Positions 38,401-48,404 of a stretch of 64,000 nt of DNA are shown one piece after another. Both the position numbers and the translations under genes were made by a program. Every line of letters starts with the position of its first letter. The stretch's first letter is position 1. The stretch covers positions 3,295,414 to 3,359,413 of the forward strand of contig CM035362.1 of the NCBI GenBank assembly GCA_020137815.1. The letters run 5' to 3'. The DNA is from Hormiphora californensis. Lineage: Eukaryota > Ctenophora > Tentaculata > Cydippida > Pleurobrachiidae. The notes under the pieces are model-generated. The model ran no database searches and was not told the DNA's origin. It worked only from the letters and a program-made list of their open reading frames with translations.

Positions 38401-39430
38401 GGTGCGGAGAGTAGAGAAGCATAGCACCAAGTTCCAATAATCAAAGTTAGCAATCGTTTCTTAGTCATAATCGACCTGTTAACATATGTTCATTACTTAG
38501 CTTCATTCGGATTATCTTTCGAATTTTGGTTATCACCATCTCCAAACGTTTATCCCGGCCCATGGGATCCCAGACTTTTTTGAATCGCTTGACACTGCGG
38601 ACTCCGCACTAAACATAGTACATATAATTCAAAGACATTGATCCCAAAAATATACCTATGTTTAAATGGGAAATTGATCTCAAAAATATACCTGTGTTTA
38701 AATGGGACCCTAATGGCAAAGCACCGGTCAATGCTTCCGAGGGCCACTGTCCACAGACTGTTGACAAGGGCGACATTATTCAGGAAACCAGTCAACTGAC
38801 AGAGGAAGGAACCAAATACCCACCTGTTTTCTAACTCCGTTACTATACCCAGACCCATCATCTGCAAGATTAGGGTATTAATTACTGTTAATTAGCATTA
38901 ATTAGCATTGATTAGTATTAATTAGCACATGTTAATTACACTTACCAGGCCGATCCAAAGATCAGAAACTGCCAGAGAGATCAAGTACGCTACGATATTC
39001 TGTTTTAGTTTTCGTCTAAACTTCAGGAAACAGAATATAGCCAGAATATTTCCTGAAATCATATAGATCAGGAACCGACCGAAACAAGTAAACAACCAAT
39101 CAGAGCTCGTTATTTAGGTCACGTGACTGGTTATCAGCCAATCAGGGACCAGTGTTTCCTGATTCGGTCGGTTCCTGATATAGATATCATGAGCTATAAC
39201 AACAATTCGACCAACGGCTCTTATAGGTTCATCAATAGGCGAACTTCAAACCAAAAGAGAATCAAGGTATAATTGTATAGTTGCTCACCTAAAATAGCTA
39301 GTACTGAGATGGAGCCCATAATGGATATTATTGCCCACTCGGGAAGGGCTGGGGGAGGGCCACGACGCCGGGGTGGTCCACAGTAACTGGTACCATTGGG
39401 ACATGGCAAGGAGCTGTTCAACGAGGCCAT
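34670..39430 (-). CDS. Class A (rhodopsin-like) GPCR, 14 exons
   Basis: Seven-helix plasma-membrane receptor of 528 residues; ligand unknown. Minus exons: 39289-39430, 38946-39052, 38692-38861, 38344-38475, 37874-37971, 37622-37696, 37189-37297, 36867-36999, 36572-36655, 36284-36421, 35280-35420, 35102-35180, 34974-35026, 34670-34795; phases all agree. The N-terminus has glycosylation sites (NSS, NGT). TM1 has GNILAIF, TM2 SLAVSDLWIGL (D2.50), and TM3 C3.25 and SIDRCFAI (DRC in place of DRY). Position 3.32 is Asn, so it is not a classical amine receptor. Loop 3 is long (about residues 217-360) and spread over five exons. TM6 has ISYTPM and TM7 NAAINPLVYFLLNKEF. The tail is about 100 residues. 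Fourteen exons is many for this family. Confidence 0.92.
35421..36095. repeat. Low-complexity CT/GA region in GPCR intron 10
   Basis: Starts as GA, then GA/AAG, then a long interrupted CTCTCT tract with CG-containing variants. Apparent ORFs here (Leu/Ser or Arg/Glu repeats) are not genes. It separates exon 11 from a partial copy of itself. Confidence 0.85.
36098..36142 (-). pseudogene. Partial duplicate of GPCR exon 11 with its acceptor
   Basis: The 5' part of exon 11 (IQYKEVQAFTFLM) is present again, preceded by a good acceptor (CCCTGCAG), then breaks off into GA repeat. It differs from the copy at 35393-35420 at only two positions. The full copy uses an acceptor inside CT repeat. Confidence 0.8.
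36165..36276. mobile_element. Degenerate pogo-like MITE next to a splice donor
   Basis: AGATCCCGATTTACCGGGAT to CGGTAAATCGAGGTCCTG. Its right end lies within about 2 nt of the GTAAGT donor of GPCR exon 10 (minus strand, donor motif 36278-36283). Confidence 0.7.
37317..37424. mobile_element. hAT-like MITE, target duplication ACAGAATA
   Basis: CAGGAACCGACCGAATCAGG to inverse, with ACAGAATA on both sides. It sits 19 nt upstream of the GPCR exon 7 acceptor (minus strand). Confidence 0.92.
37555..37595. repeat. 41-bp palindrome
   Basis: CACTAATTGATCAGTTAATT and its complement around TAC; in GPCR intron 6. Confidence 0.75.
38031..38245. mobile_element. Foldback MITE in GPCR intron 4
   Basis: Ends CCCCAAACTACTATGTCCCT and inverse. 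The internal hairpin AGATAGAGACTTGAAATTTG is shared with 32800-33025. Confidence 0.8.
38647..38720 (-). repeat. Tandem duplication of GPCR exon 3 donor
   Basis: On the minus strand, CCCATTTAAACACAG/GTATATTTTTG is followed 38 nt later by CCCATTTAAACATAG/GTATATTTTTG. The first copy is used in the model; the second is a decoy inside the intron. Confidence 0.85.
39067..39177. mobile_element. hAT-like MITE, target duplication ATATAGAT
   Basis: Complete copy with perfect 8-bp duplication, in GPCR intron 1, 14 nt upstream of the exon 2 acceptor. Confidence 0.92.
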
Positions 39431-40565
39431 CCTGCTGCAGACTTTCTAATTGTTCTGGAGAAATTGAAAAGATATATGTTTGTGGAAAGTGGAAAGATCT
39501 TTTTAATTTAATAGTATTAAACAAATGCAAAGACGATATTGATCAAGATTGTATTCAAGTCGTAGGAAACTACATTGTATGTACTATCAAAAGCTTAAAA
39601 AATATACTTTAGAAAACAATGTGTCTTTGCAAATATATTTGTCATCTATGCGTAGCAAGGGTGAAATAGCGGCTTGTATTATATATTATTATTGACAAAA
39701 AAGCGAGTAGAGACGCCGGAACCTTTTGACTTTGTCAGTTTTTAACACAGTGTCTTAACCTACAAAGCCTCTGTCATCAGCTGCTGGACAGTGCAGAGTT
39801 TACTGCAGCAGTCTAGCCTTGTTGAGCCTTTACACGCTTCTTGACTCTGTCAACAAACAGCTCTGTCAACGTATCGAAGCTGCTGTGAAAATGATAGAAA
39901 TCCTGTCAACTATTATAACAGTGTGTTATTATATACGGCTATCGAGTATCACAACCAAACATGGCGGCGGCTGGTGAAGTTTTAAAAAAGGAGGAAGAGA
40001 GAGTGAGAGAGTGAGAGAGAGAGAGAGAGAGAGTGACTAGTGAGTGAGAGAGTGAGAGATCAGAGACAGAAAATAGAGAGAGAGTAGGGATCTGGTGAGA
40101 AGAATTCGACTTGAGGCCGTGTGTCATTTGTGTTGACTTGTGGAAAAATCACGTGAGTTCACCGACATTCAAGGTGGTGAAAGAAACAAATGGAAAGAGC
40201 AAAAAAGAAAGAAAGGGAGAGATAGAAGGGGGAGGAATAAATTTGGTCAAAAACTCAAAAAGGGGATGATTTTATTTAAGAGACCTGAGACCTGTTGTCT
40301 GCGATAAGGGATTGATTAATTAGAATTGAATCAACATGAAAGCAGCTGTAGGATGACAAACGTCAAACAAATATATCCGAATAATTCGTAATATAGTGGC
40401 TTGGGCTTTCTCAACTTCTTCGAATAAAGGGAAATTTTTGGGAAAACAGAGGGAAAATAATAAACTTATTCGGCTTGATTAATCTCAATGGAGGCCGTTG
40501 CCGACAAAAGAAATTACAATGTCGAGGGGGCGTCAGGCTGTCGTACATGGTACAATAAAGCACAG

Positions 40566-40674
40566 CAGGAACCGACCGAATCAGGAAATACTGGTCCCTG
40601 ATTGGCTGATAACCAGTCACGTGACCTAAACAACGAGTTCTGATTGGTTGTTTACTTGTTTCGGTCGGTTCCTG
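40566..40674. mobile_element. hAT-like MITE, near-perfect target duplication
   Basis: Same family; flanks AAGCACAG and AAGCACCG (7 of 8 match). Intergenic. Confidence 0.9.
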
Positions 40675-40822
40675 AAGCACCGAATGCTTTATGAACACAC
40701 GTGCACATGATTCGTCGATTATTTTATTTACATCATCGAGAAAATATCAATCTTATCTATTGTTAAAGTATATCGAATAAAAACTCTCAAAATTTGTTTG
40801 AGATAAGTTAACGAAAGAAAAC

Positions 40823-40920
40823 CTGCAGACCAATACAATTTCAGGTGCGGGATCTGAGCAACACAGAATTGCTAGTAAATTGCCAATTGATAGAATTGCA
40901 ACAATACTTGAAGTTTCAAT
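40823..40920 (-). pseudogene. Candidate exon resembling GPCR TM1
   Basis: After a strong acceptor (TTTCTCTCTTTCAG) the frame reads SIVAILSIGNLLAILCC, then SDPAPEIVLVC and a weak donor (GTTTTC). The GN-containing helix resembles TM1 of the receptor 1.4 kb downstream on the same strand. No further exons were found nearby. It may be a relic of a duplicated receptor or an exon of an unresolved gene. Confidence 0.3.
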
Positions 40921-40989
40921 CTGAAAGAGAGAAACTATATTGAAAAACACCCACATTTCCAAGAATTTCTCTCAGCAGAACTCGAAGCA

Positions 40990-41100
40990 TTCTCCTGTGG
41001 GAGCTCAACCAAGGCAACTCTCTCTCACTCTAGTTAAACTAACAATCTCTCCTCCTCTCTCACTCTAGTTAAACTAACAATCTCTCCCCCTCTCTCTTCT
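40990..41100. repeat. Short tandem repeat, 37-bp unit
   Basis: Two units of CTCTCACTCTAGTTAAACTA then ACAATCTCTCC. Related to the AACGATCTCAC family of the kelch-like introns. Confidence 0.75.
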
Positions 41101-41109
41101 TCTCCAGCT

Positions 41110-42435
41110 CTGTTAGTGTTGCGGGTGGCCAATTGACACCCAATTTGTTGCAGTGAGTTGAGAGAATAAAGGAGGCTCCTCCCCCTCCTTGGGTCAATTG
41201 CATTAAGTTGTTACTTCGCAATTGTAACGAAATGTTGAAAATTATAGAGACTTGCTCTCTGTTCCGTATTGTTAATGTTCTTTAATTGGGTGCGATCAAT
41301 TAGTGTTTCGTATCAACTTGTTTAACTTTACCGATATAGAATATAGCTCTTTTCACACTATATATTGGCCAAGGAAAAGGCATTCTATTCAAGTTTTACC
41401 GTCCAAGCTGTTTTATCAAAACCTGCACGTGCAAATATATTATATCGACATGTCCCACAAAGGAGAATTACACCGATGCACGTGCAGTAGCCGCAACAAG
41501 AATAGAAAGATCCGTGAGGTGTGTGTGTCAATAGCTTTCACGTGACATGTACTTTGTAAGTTTCTGCGCGTACTTGCTCCCAACAAGGTATGTGTGACAA
41601 GATGAAAGTGATTAGAGGAGCCTAGGAGGAGGTGTAGATGAGAAGCTGTCCGCGCCAACTGTCGAAAGAGATGAAGAGCTTCCGGAGAAAAGCAATTAAA
41701 TTTAAGATTTTTAAGGGTTTCACCCAAGTAGCAGACGCCAACCATTCTGACAACTTTCGATCCACAGTAACAGTATTATGATTAGGAATCGTGAAACGTG
41801 CCATCATCAAGTAAAGGTGTCAATCGGCATGTTCACAATTATCAAACCTCATAAAGCACACAATTTGTGTATGAATATATGTTTCTAAATACCACGTTTC
41901 AAGATCGTGACGATTGTCAGTTGACTGACGAGCAATGACGCAAGTCGCGATCACAGTCGCCTTGAGTTTCTCACCTTTATAATAACCCTCTGGAAGAAGA
42001 ATTGTGACGAAGCTGACGTTGTTATGTTCTTGTTAATAACCTTCCTTTACACGGAAAGAGGGTCGAACTTTGGTGACATAGACACCGTGCGCGACCAAGA
42101 TTGAGCTCACACCAGGTGTTTATATGTCACCAAGGTCGAACTAAGACTGGCGATTGTCTGGTAACTCTCAGCAAACTGAATCTCTCAGTAAGTTGTTAGG
42201 TTTCTGCCAAGAACCCCAATTGCTCGGCGATATGTGGAATCTCATTGTGCGAATAGTAGTAAATTAGTGTGGCATTCTGACTACAATTAGAGAAAAAGAA
42301 ACTGTAATAAGTAATTCGTATGCTCGTGTCAAGAAGAAATTATGATAGGAACCTGAAGAAACTTTTCAGGCTCGGAATTAGGAACTGGCAGCTGCAATTA
42401 GAGGGAACTGCACATCTCTGAAAGTTTCTGAAACA
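41110..42435. other. Interval without a supported gene
   Basis: Both strands carry short protein-like ORFs around 41440-41830 (minus: NCFSPEALHLFRQLARTASH) and one at 41450 on plus (MSHKGELHRCTCSS with a GTGAGG donor), but I could not chain any into a gene. A hairpin at 42061-42139 pairs GGTCGAACTTTGGTGACATA with its inverse. Confidence 0.35.
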
Positions 42436-42437
42436 AT

Positions 42438-42660
42438 TGTGGAGTGTGGAGGGTGGAGGGTGGAGGGTGGAGGGTGGAGGGTGGAGGGTGGAGGGTGGAG
42501 GGTGGAGGGTGGAGGGTGGAGGGTGGAGGGTGGAGGGTGGAGGGTGGAGGGTGGAGGGTGGAGGGTGGAGGGTGGAGGGTGGAGGGTGGAGGGTGGAGGG
42601 TGGAGGGTGGAGGGTGGAGGGTGGAGGGTGGAGGGTGGAGGGTGGAGGGTGGAGGGTGGA
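42438..42660. repeat. (GTGGAGG)n minisatellite
   Basis: About 31 perfect 7-bp units. The three plus-strand frames all read WRVEGG-type repeats, and the minus strand reads STLHPPP. Confidence 0.95.
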
Positions 42661-42669
42661 TGGGATGTA

Positions 42670-43730
42670 ACTCTTAAAATAAGGATAAAATTGTAACTTT
42701 TCAATTACAAAATTAACATTTCTTCACACTATGGAGGTGCTAATTGAAGCGTTTATAACCGCCCGGGTACTGTACTAAACACTTGTACAAAAATTTAAAA
42801 CTTCCATATAAGGTTCTTGCAGTATAGGCACTGGCCTTTCGAAAACTTTTAGTACATTGTTTTTTACCAAAGCACTTTATTTCAAGGCCCACAGTATATC
42901 AAGATCCATCCATCATTATGAGCTTTTTACTGTTAATTAATGTATGAAAATATGTGGTTAACACCGTTACATCTTTCAATAAAAGGTACATCACAATATG
43001 AAAGCGTATGAATACAAGGAGCAACACATCTCTCAGGCGCCACTAGCTGAGAGAAGAACAAATTCGGTCCGTCAGATTTTAATAAATTAGTTCAATTAAG
43101 AGCTCACCGGCCGAGCTGTGTATCAAAGTATAACAGGTTGAGTGTTATACATGAAATATGCACATGGTGGGGGAATTCTTAACATTTTCAAAAAATACCG
43201 TAAAAAGAGATCAAAACACTCTAAACAGTGTTTAGTAAACACTCTAAATGAACCCCTTATTATGAAGGATACTCGACCAAACGTGCAAAGCACAGTGTCC
43301 TCGAAAGCGTCTGCCCATTCGTTGATTTAGTACCATTATTATATGATCGATATATGTTTATTTTGTTAATCGACCGGTCGCGACCTAGCGTAGCTGCAGT
43401 GCAGCAGATATGTCTATTTAGATGCAAACTGCACGGCTCGTCTAGTTCCATGGCTGCTGAATCTATAGTCTGTGAAACTGCAAATCATCTCTATCTAGAC
43501 GAAAACAGGACACACAAACCTAATTTCATCCAAAGTTCGATATATCAAGATACGGTCAAGCGCCAAACGGACACGATTTAATGCGCATCGAGTTGACATA
43601 TAACTCGATATGGAAACTAATAATATTGTTGGGCTGACTAGACGGAACCTTCCAGAATTATATGTGTTGGATTAATATGCAAGCACCACGCTTTCTAGCT
43701 CGCGACCTTTCAGCAGTGCAAAACTCCCTA
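42670..43730. other. Non-coding interval
   Basis: No supported gene. Short ORFs near 43260-43580 lack splice partners. Confidence 0.4.
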
Positions 43731-43734
43731 ATCG

Positions 43735-44080
43735 TATATGGGGGAGAGGGGAGGGAGGGGGGAGGAGAAAAGAGTCAGGGAGAAGAAAAGGCAGAGAGAG
43801 AGAGAGAGAAGCAAGGTGAGAGAGGGGGGAAAGAGAGAGAGGAGAGGGGAAAGGGAAGAGAAGGGGAAAAGAGAGAGAGGAGAGGAGAAGAGAGAAGAGA
43901 GAGGAGAGAGAAGAGGAAGAAGGAGAGAGGAGAAGAAGGAGGAGAGAGGGGGAGGATAGAGGAAGAAGAGGGGAAGAAAGAAAGAGGAGAAGAGAGGGGA
44001 GAAGAGGGACGAGAGAGAGAGGATGCTAGAGAAGAGAGGAGAGGAGAGAGAGGAGAGAGAGAAGCGAAAAAACGGAGATA
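43735..44080. repeat. GA-rich low-complexity tract
   Basis: About 340 bp of almost pure purine, irregular GGA/GAA/GAG. ORFs on both strands here are artefacts. Confidence 0.9.
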
Positions 44081-44089
44081 AAAGGGAAA

Positions 44090-45240
44090 TGTAGTAATTT
44101 CCAGGTGCGAGAGAGGAGAAGGAGGCGAGCGACGCAGAAAAAGTACAGAAGAGGCCCCCCAAGACCCCAACTAAACAAACCTAAAACAATGAGAAGGGGA
44201 AAAAAATAGAACCGTACATGACAACAAACTAGTACCATGAGAGATACGGACTGCCATAAAGAAGCTTCTAAAGAAATTATATTTGAAGCGAAACGCCGAA
44301 ACGATTAAGGACAAGTTCCAAATTAAAAGGAACATTAAACCTTATTAACCACCCATCCCAAAATAGTAATGAAACCGAAACAAAAGCTGACGCCTCGATT
44401 CATTGATTTCACTATAAGACATCGAAAACTTCCCTTTTTTTCCTTAGATATCCAAACCAACTGGAGATCAAGCTAAAAAAATGACTGTACTGTCTTGCAA
44501 TGTGCAGGAGTGGCCGCCGCGGCCAATATCAGTCTCATGAAAATCAGACACCATGAATTTCATGAAAATCAGACACCATGAAACGTGCAAAAACCTATAC
44601 GTACGCGTAGTGTGAAAAGGTTGTTGCTAGATACATATAGTAGATAAGACGCACAAACTGTTGTCAGAAAATGGCGGAAAACAATCAGAGCTATGTGCCT
44701 CATGCCCTATTTGCTGCAGCTACCTACTGCTATCAGTAAAGTGAAACATTGTTACTTATATACGGCAATTGATAAGCGATGATCCCTCCCCCGCGGCTCG
44801 ATTCCTGACCGCTCCCCCGCAGAGAATTTGATTTGTCCCCGCTACGATACTTAATCAGCCCGCCCTATATCTATATCTCTCTCCAAAGAATAGCATATCA
44901 CTCACATAAAGAAGTACTTGGAACATTGAGAAGCTATAGCTCGTTTGAGGAAAGGATGACTGCCGCAAACTTCAAAATTAAATCAACCGTAACCGCAACA
45001 AGTATAATCTAGGTCTTTGTAGAATATGATCCTACAAAAACAACAGGATATTGTTACCATGGAAACAATTCTAGTTTTAAGGAAAAACAATGCTATTCAA
45101 GGATTCGATCTTCATGACACCTTGCAGTAGTAGACTGCTGTGAAATATCTTTCCGGCGGCACCGACTCAATTAACTGAGTGAATGGGGGAAGGCGGCGAA
45201 TGACAGAAAAACATTAGATTTGTTTATTGTTTAGTGTAAG
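44090..45240. other. Non-coding interval
   Basis: No exon found. A 22-bp direct repeat (ATGAAAATCAGACACCATGA) occurs twice near 44536-44580. Confidence 0.45.
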
Positions 45241-45421
45241 ACGTGTTTCAAGCGCTGCTGGACAGATCAAAGAGAGTCCAGTGGACCGTGAAAAGAGCGT
45301 GGGGAGGTTTGTTGAATTGAGTATTAGGGGAGGCGTGTGGGAGGGAAGTGTTGATGAATTGTAAATTTATCATACGAGATGTATACTGCTGCAGCTGGGG
45401 ATATACTTCTGTAGGTACGTC

Positions 45422-45450
45422 ACTGTCAGAGCATTGGCCTGACAGTGACG
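45422..45450. repeat. Perfect dispersed palindrome
   Basis: GTCACTGTCAGAGCATTGGC then CTGACAGTGAC. The 21-mer core is the end of the tiny element at 28137-28221. Confidence 0.7.
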
Positions 45451-45612
45451 TCATGCAAGGACAATGAAAAACAGACAAATCGAAAGATACAGAAGCTTAC
45501 AAAATACAAATACATCATTTGACCGCGTGTATTCACCCATTGCAATGTACGTCGTCAGCTTGATATTAGGTATGTCAAGCTGCTCTGCTCCATATAAAAC
45601 AGACAACATTCA

Positions 45613-45690
45613 GCTGTCAGGCCAATGCCCTGACCACAGTTCTCACGCGCTCCGAGAGAAACGAGAATGGGTCAGGCCAATGCTCTGACA
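45613..45690. mobile_element. Tiny element, inverted copy
   Basis: CTGTCAGGCCAATGCCCTGA to GTCAGGCCAATGCTCTGACA, with a CTCACGCGCTCCGAGAG centre; inverse of 28137-28221. Confidence 0.7.
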
Positions 45691-45752
45691 GACATTCAGC
45701 AGCTTGTACTAGTAAAAACAAACAAGATGTGGCGCTCTTCACAATACATCCT

Positions 45753-46130
45753 CTAGCTGTCACGATCAGGACTCTCCTGTAAGCAGTGGTTTGTAGTATA
45801 CAAAGCAAACACAACACATGTGTGAGTTGGTATAAAAGCGGGGTGCGGTGAAACAGGGTCGAGCAAGGCAAATAAAAGCTTAAAGCAGCTAAATAACAAT
45901 GTGTGGGATGGATTTGTTGAGTACAAAAGAGTGTCCGACTGAACACGACATCTCAACGAAGCTTTGGATTCGTCTTGAATAGCTGGCTCAGAAAAGCTGG
46001 AGGGCTCAGAAAAGCTGGAGGGCTCAGAAAAGCTGGAGGGCTCAGAAAAGCTGGAGGGCTCAGAAAAGCTGGAGGGCTCAGAAAAGCTGGAGGGCTCAGA
46101 AAAGCTGGAGGTTGGGCTGGGGGTTTCCAT
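45753..46130 (-). CDS. Doubtful ORF with SFSEPS hexapeptide repeat
   Basis: An ATG at 46130 opens 125 codons starting METPSPTS, then seven units of the hexapeptide SFSEPS encoded by an 18-bp minisatellite, then a non-repetitive part (AIQDESKASLRC and onward). The opposite strand is also open over the repeat (LRKAGG). There is no splice or homology support, so this may be only a repeat with an accidental frame. Confidence 0.2.
   Translation of the reverse strand: METPSPTSSFSEPSSFSEPSSFSEPSSFSEPSSFSEPSSFSEPSSFSEPAIQDESKASLRCRVQSDTLLYSTNPSHTLLFSCFKLLFALLDPVSPHPAFIPTHTCVVFALYTTNHCLQESPDRDS
45985..46116. repeat. 18-bp minisatellite
   Basis: Seven perfect units of GCTCAGAAAAGCTGGAGG. Confidence 0.95.
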
Positions 46131-46139
46131 TTTCCAGAT

Positions 46140-47040
46140 AATAGCTGTCAGTTTGGCAAACGCTGCTGGCCCCCGATTATAGGGATAAGGCAGCGCTTTT
46201 CAAGCTGTCAGTCAGAAACTAGAATATATTGAGTATAAAACAAAGTTGGCTGTACTTGGGTTGGGCAAGTGAATTACTGCATTAGAATTGACACCGGCTT
46301 CGGGTGCATAAATAGAACGAGATAAAAGAAAAGCTCAAAGAATATTCTCACGGTGCTCAAACTAGAGATAAGATTAAGAGAGAGAGAGAGGTTAGAGTCA
46401 AAATCCAGAATACCTAATGCTCGACTGATAAGATAAAAAGGTAATGAAGTAACGAGGATTAAGTGAAGGGTTTAAAAATAAACTGAATTGTCCAGACAGC
46501 AACCTCCCGTTGTTTAAAGAACGGTACAAACACTGAAGTCATATTAGGACATCTATCCAAATCGGGGTTCTGGTACTGCATCGGAGCCCGGTAAATTGGG
46601 GTCCTAGGATGAGTGATAAAAAATAAGCCGACGGATATCCGGGGGACATTCCAAACCTCTCCCTTCACTGTCTCTCTCTCTCTCATCTTCCCCAAGCTCA
46701 CATAACACAGCAAAAATATATCTCTCCATGTACCTCCCCAACAAGCTACATAAATATATTTCTCAGTACCTCCCCTACAATTTAATATGAAAATGTCGAA
46801 CGTTGGGGAATACTAAGTAGCTGTGAAGAATGCCTGGCTTCATAGTTTTTACGGCGACGACACTTGGAATGATGGGATGGGAGGGAAGGAGGGAGAGGAA
46901 TGCTTAGAATTAATTAAGAAACCTCACAACATATAATACAAGAAGAATTTACTGAATAAACTATTTTTAATCAATTAATTTTGCTTAATCAATGATGTGT
47001 AATAGCGAGGAAACGGCAAAATCAGAAAGGCCAGAAAAGA
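46140..47040. other. Non-coding interval
   Basis: No gene seen. A degenerate pogo-like fragment (ATCGGGGTTCTGGTACTGCA to GGTAAATTGGGGTCC) lies at 46559-46606. Confidence 0.45.
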
Positions 47041-47094
47041 AATTACTAGAAGTAGCCGAATATCGTTATAAAGATTCGGCTACTCCTAGTAATT
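47041..47094. repeat. 54-bp hairpin
   Basis: AATTACTAGAAGTAGCCGAA and its inverse around a 12-nt loop. Confidence 0.8.
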
Positions 47095-47505
47095 ACTTTT
47101 AGCTCTTGAAAGATCTTGAACAATAATGATAGGGCGTGGCTGCGTGAAGCTGTGTGATACTATCACAGCTTGATGCTGCGGGATTTCCTACTCTCTATTA
47201 TAATTCGGAAACAGCTATTGATTGATCTCTCTGCTCAGTGTGTGAGTGCAACACACGTGACATATCGTATCGAGCCTAATTTGGAAATTTTGTGCAAAAT
47301 TGTTGCAGGATCTAGGTCAGGAGGAAGCAATTTCTATTGTGATTAATCATTGGAAGCGTGGGAATTGCAATTGGTCTTTAAGCTTTTCTTAAAGATGCAA
47401 ATAGGACAATATTTCAAAAGCAAATATGTGAAAGAGATTTGGGATATTACATTTTTAAATTCTGGTATCTGATTAATTAGCTAATTCTCGTTGTGTTGGA
47501 TTCAT

Positions 47506-48402
47506 CTCAAGGAGGGATCATGAGGTTCGTTTTGTTCAGGGAGGGATCATGTGGTTCGTTTTGTTCAGGGAGGGATCATGTGGTTCGTTTTGTTCAGGGA
47601 GGGATCATGTGGTTCATTTTGTTCAGGGAGGGATCATGTGGTTCATTTTGTTCAGGGAGGGATCATGTGGTTCGTTTTGTTCAGGGAGGGATCATGTGGT
47701 TCGTTTTGTTCAGGGAGGGATCATGTGGTTCGTTTTGTTCAGGGAGGGATCATGTGGTTCGTTTTGTTCAGGGAGGGATCATGTGGTTCGTTTTGTTCAG
47801 GGAGGGATCATGTGGTTCGTTTTGTTCAGGGAGGGATCATGTGGTTCGTTTTGTTCAGGGAGGGATCATGTGGTTCGTTTTGTTCAGGGAGGGATCATGT
47901 GGTTCGTTTTGTTCAGGGAGGGATCATGTGGTTCGTTTTGTTCAGGGAGGGATCATGTGGTTCGTTTTGTTCAGGGAGGGATCATGTGGTTCGTTTTGTT
48001 CAGGGAGGGATCATGTGGTTCGTTTTGTTCAGGGAGGGATCATGTGGTTCGTTTTGTTCAGGGAGGGATCATGTGGTTCGTTTTGTTCAGGGAGGGATCA
48101 TGTGGTTCGTTTTGTTCAGGGAGGGATCATGTGGTTCGTTTTGTTCAGGGAGGGATCATGTGGTTCGTTTTGTTCAGGGAGGGATCATGTGGTTCGTTTT
48201 GTTCAGGGAGGGATCATGTGGTTCGTTTTGTTCAGGGAGGGATCATGTGGTTCGTTTTGTTCAGGGAGGGATCATGTGGTTCGTTTTGTTCAGGGAGGAT
48301 CATGTGGTTCGTTTTGTTCATGGAGGGATCAGGTGGTTCGTTTTGTTCAGGGAGGGATCATGTGGTTCGTTTTGTTCAGGGAGGGATCATGTGATTCGTT
48401 TT
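47506..48402. repeat. 29-bp minisatellite, about 31 copies
   Basis: The unit is GGTTCGTTTTGTTCAGGGAG followed by GGATCATGT. Most copies are identical; a few have C-to-A or single-base deletions near 47620-47650 and 48295-48395. Because 29 is not a multiple of 3, all three forward frames stay open for about 280-306 codons with the same 29-residue cycle. That is a repeat property, not evidence of a gene. Confidence 0.95.
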
Positions 48403-48404
48403 TT

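Noticed and set aside
42378-42704. WRVEGG or STLHPPP repeat proteins
   Set aside because: All frames are open because the 7-bp unit lacks stops; no unique flanking coding sequence.
43662-44238. Arg/Glu/Gly-rich and Leu/Ser/Phe-rich ORFs on both strands
   Set aside because: Purine-rich simple sequence; no start context, splice sites or domain.
47506-48402. CRISPR or structural-protein gene
   Set aside because: Contiguous 29-bp repeats without spacers, no consistent single frame and no gene context.
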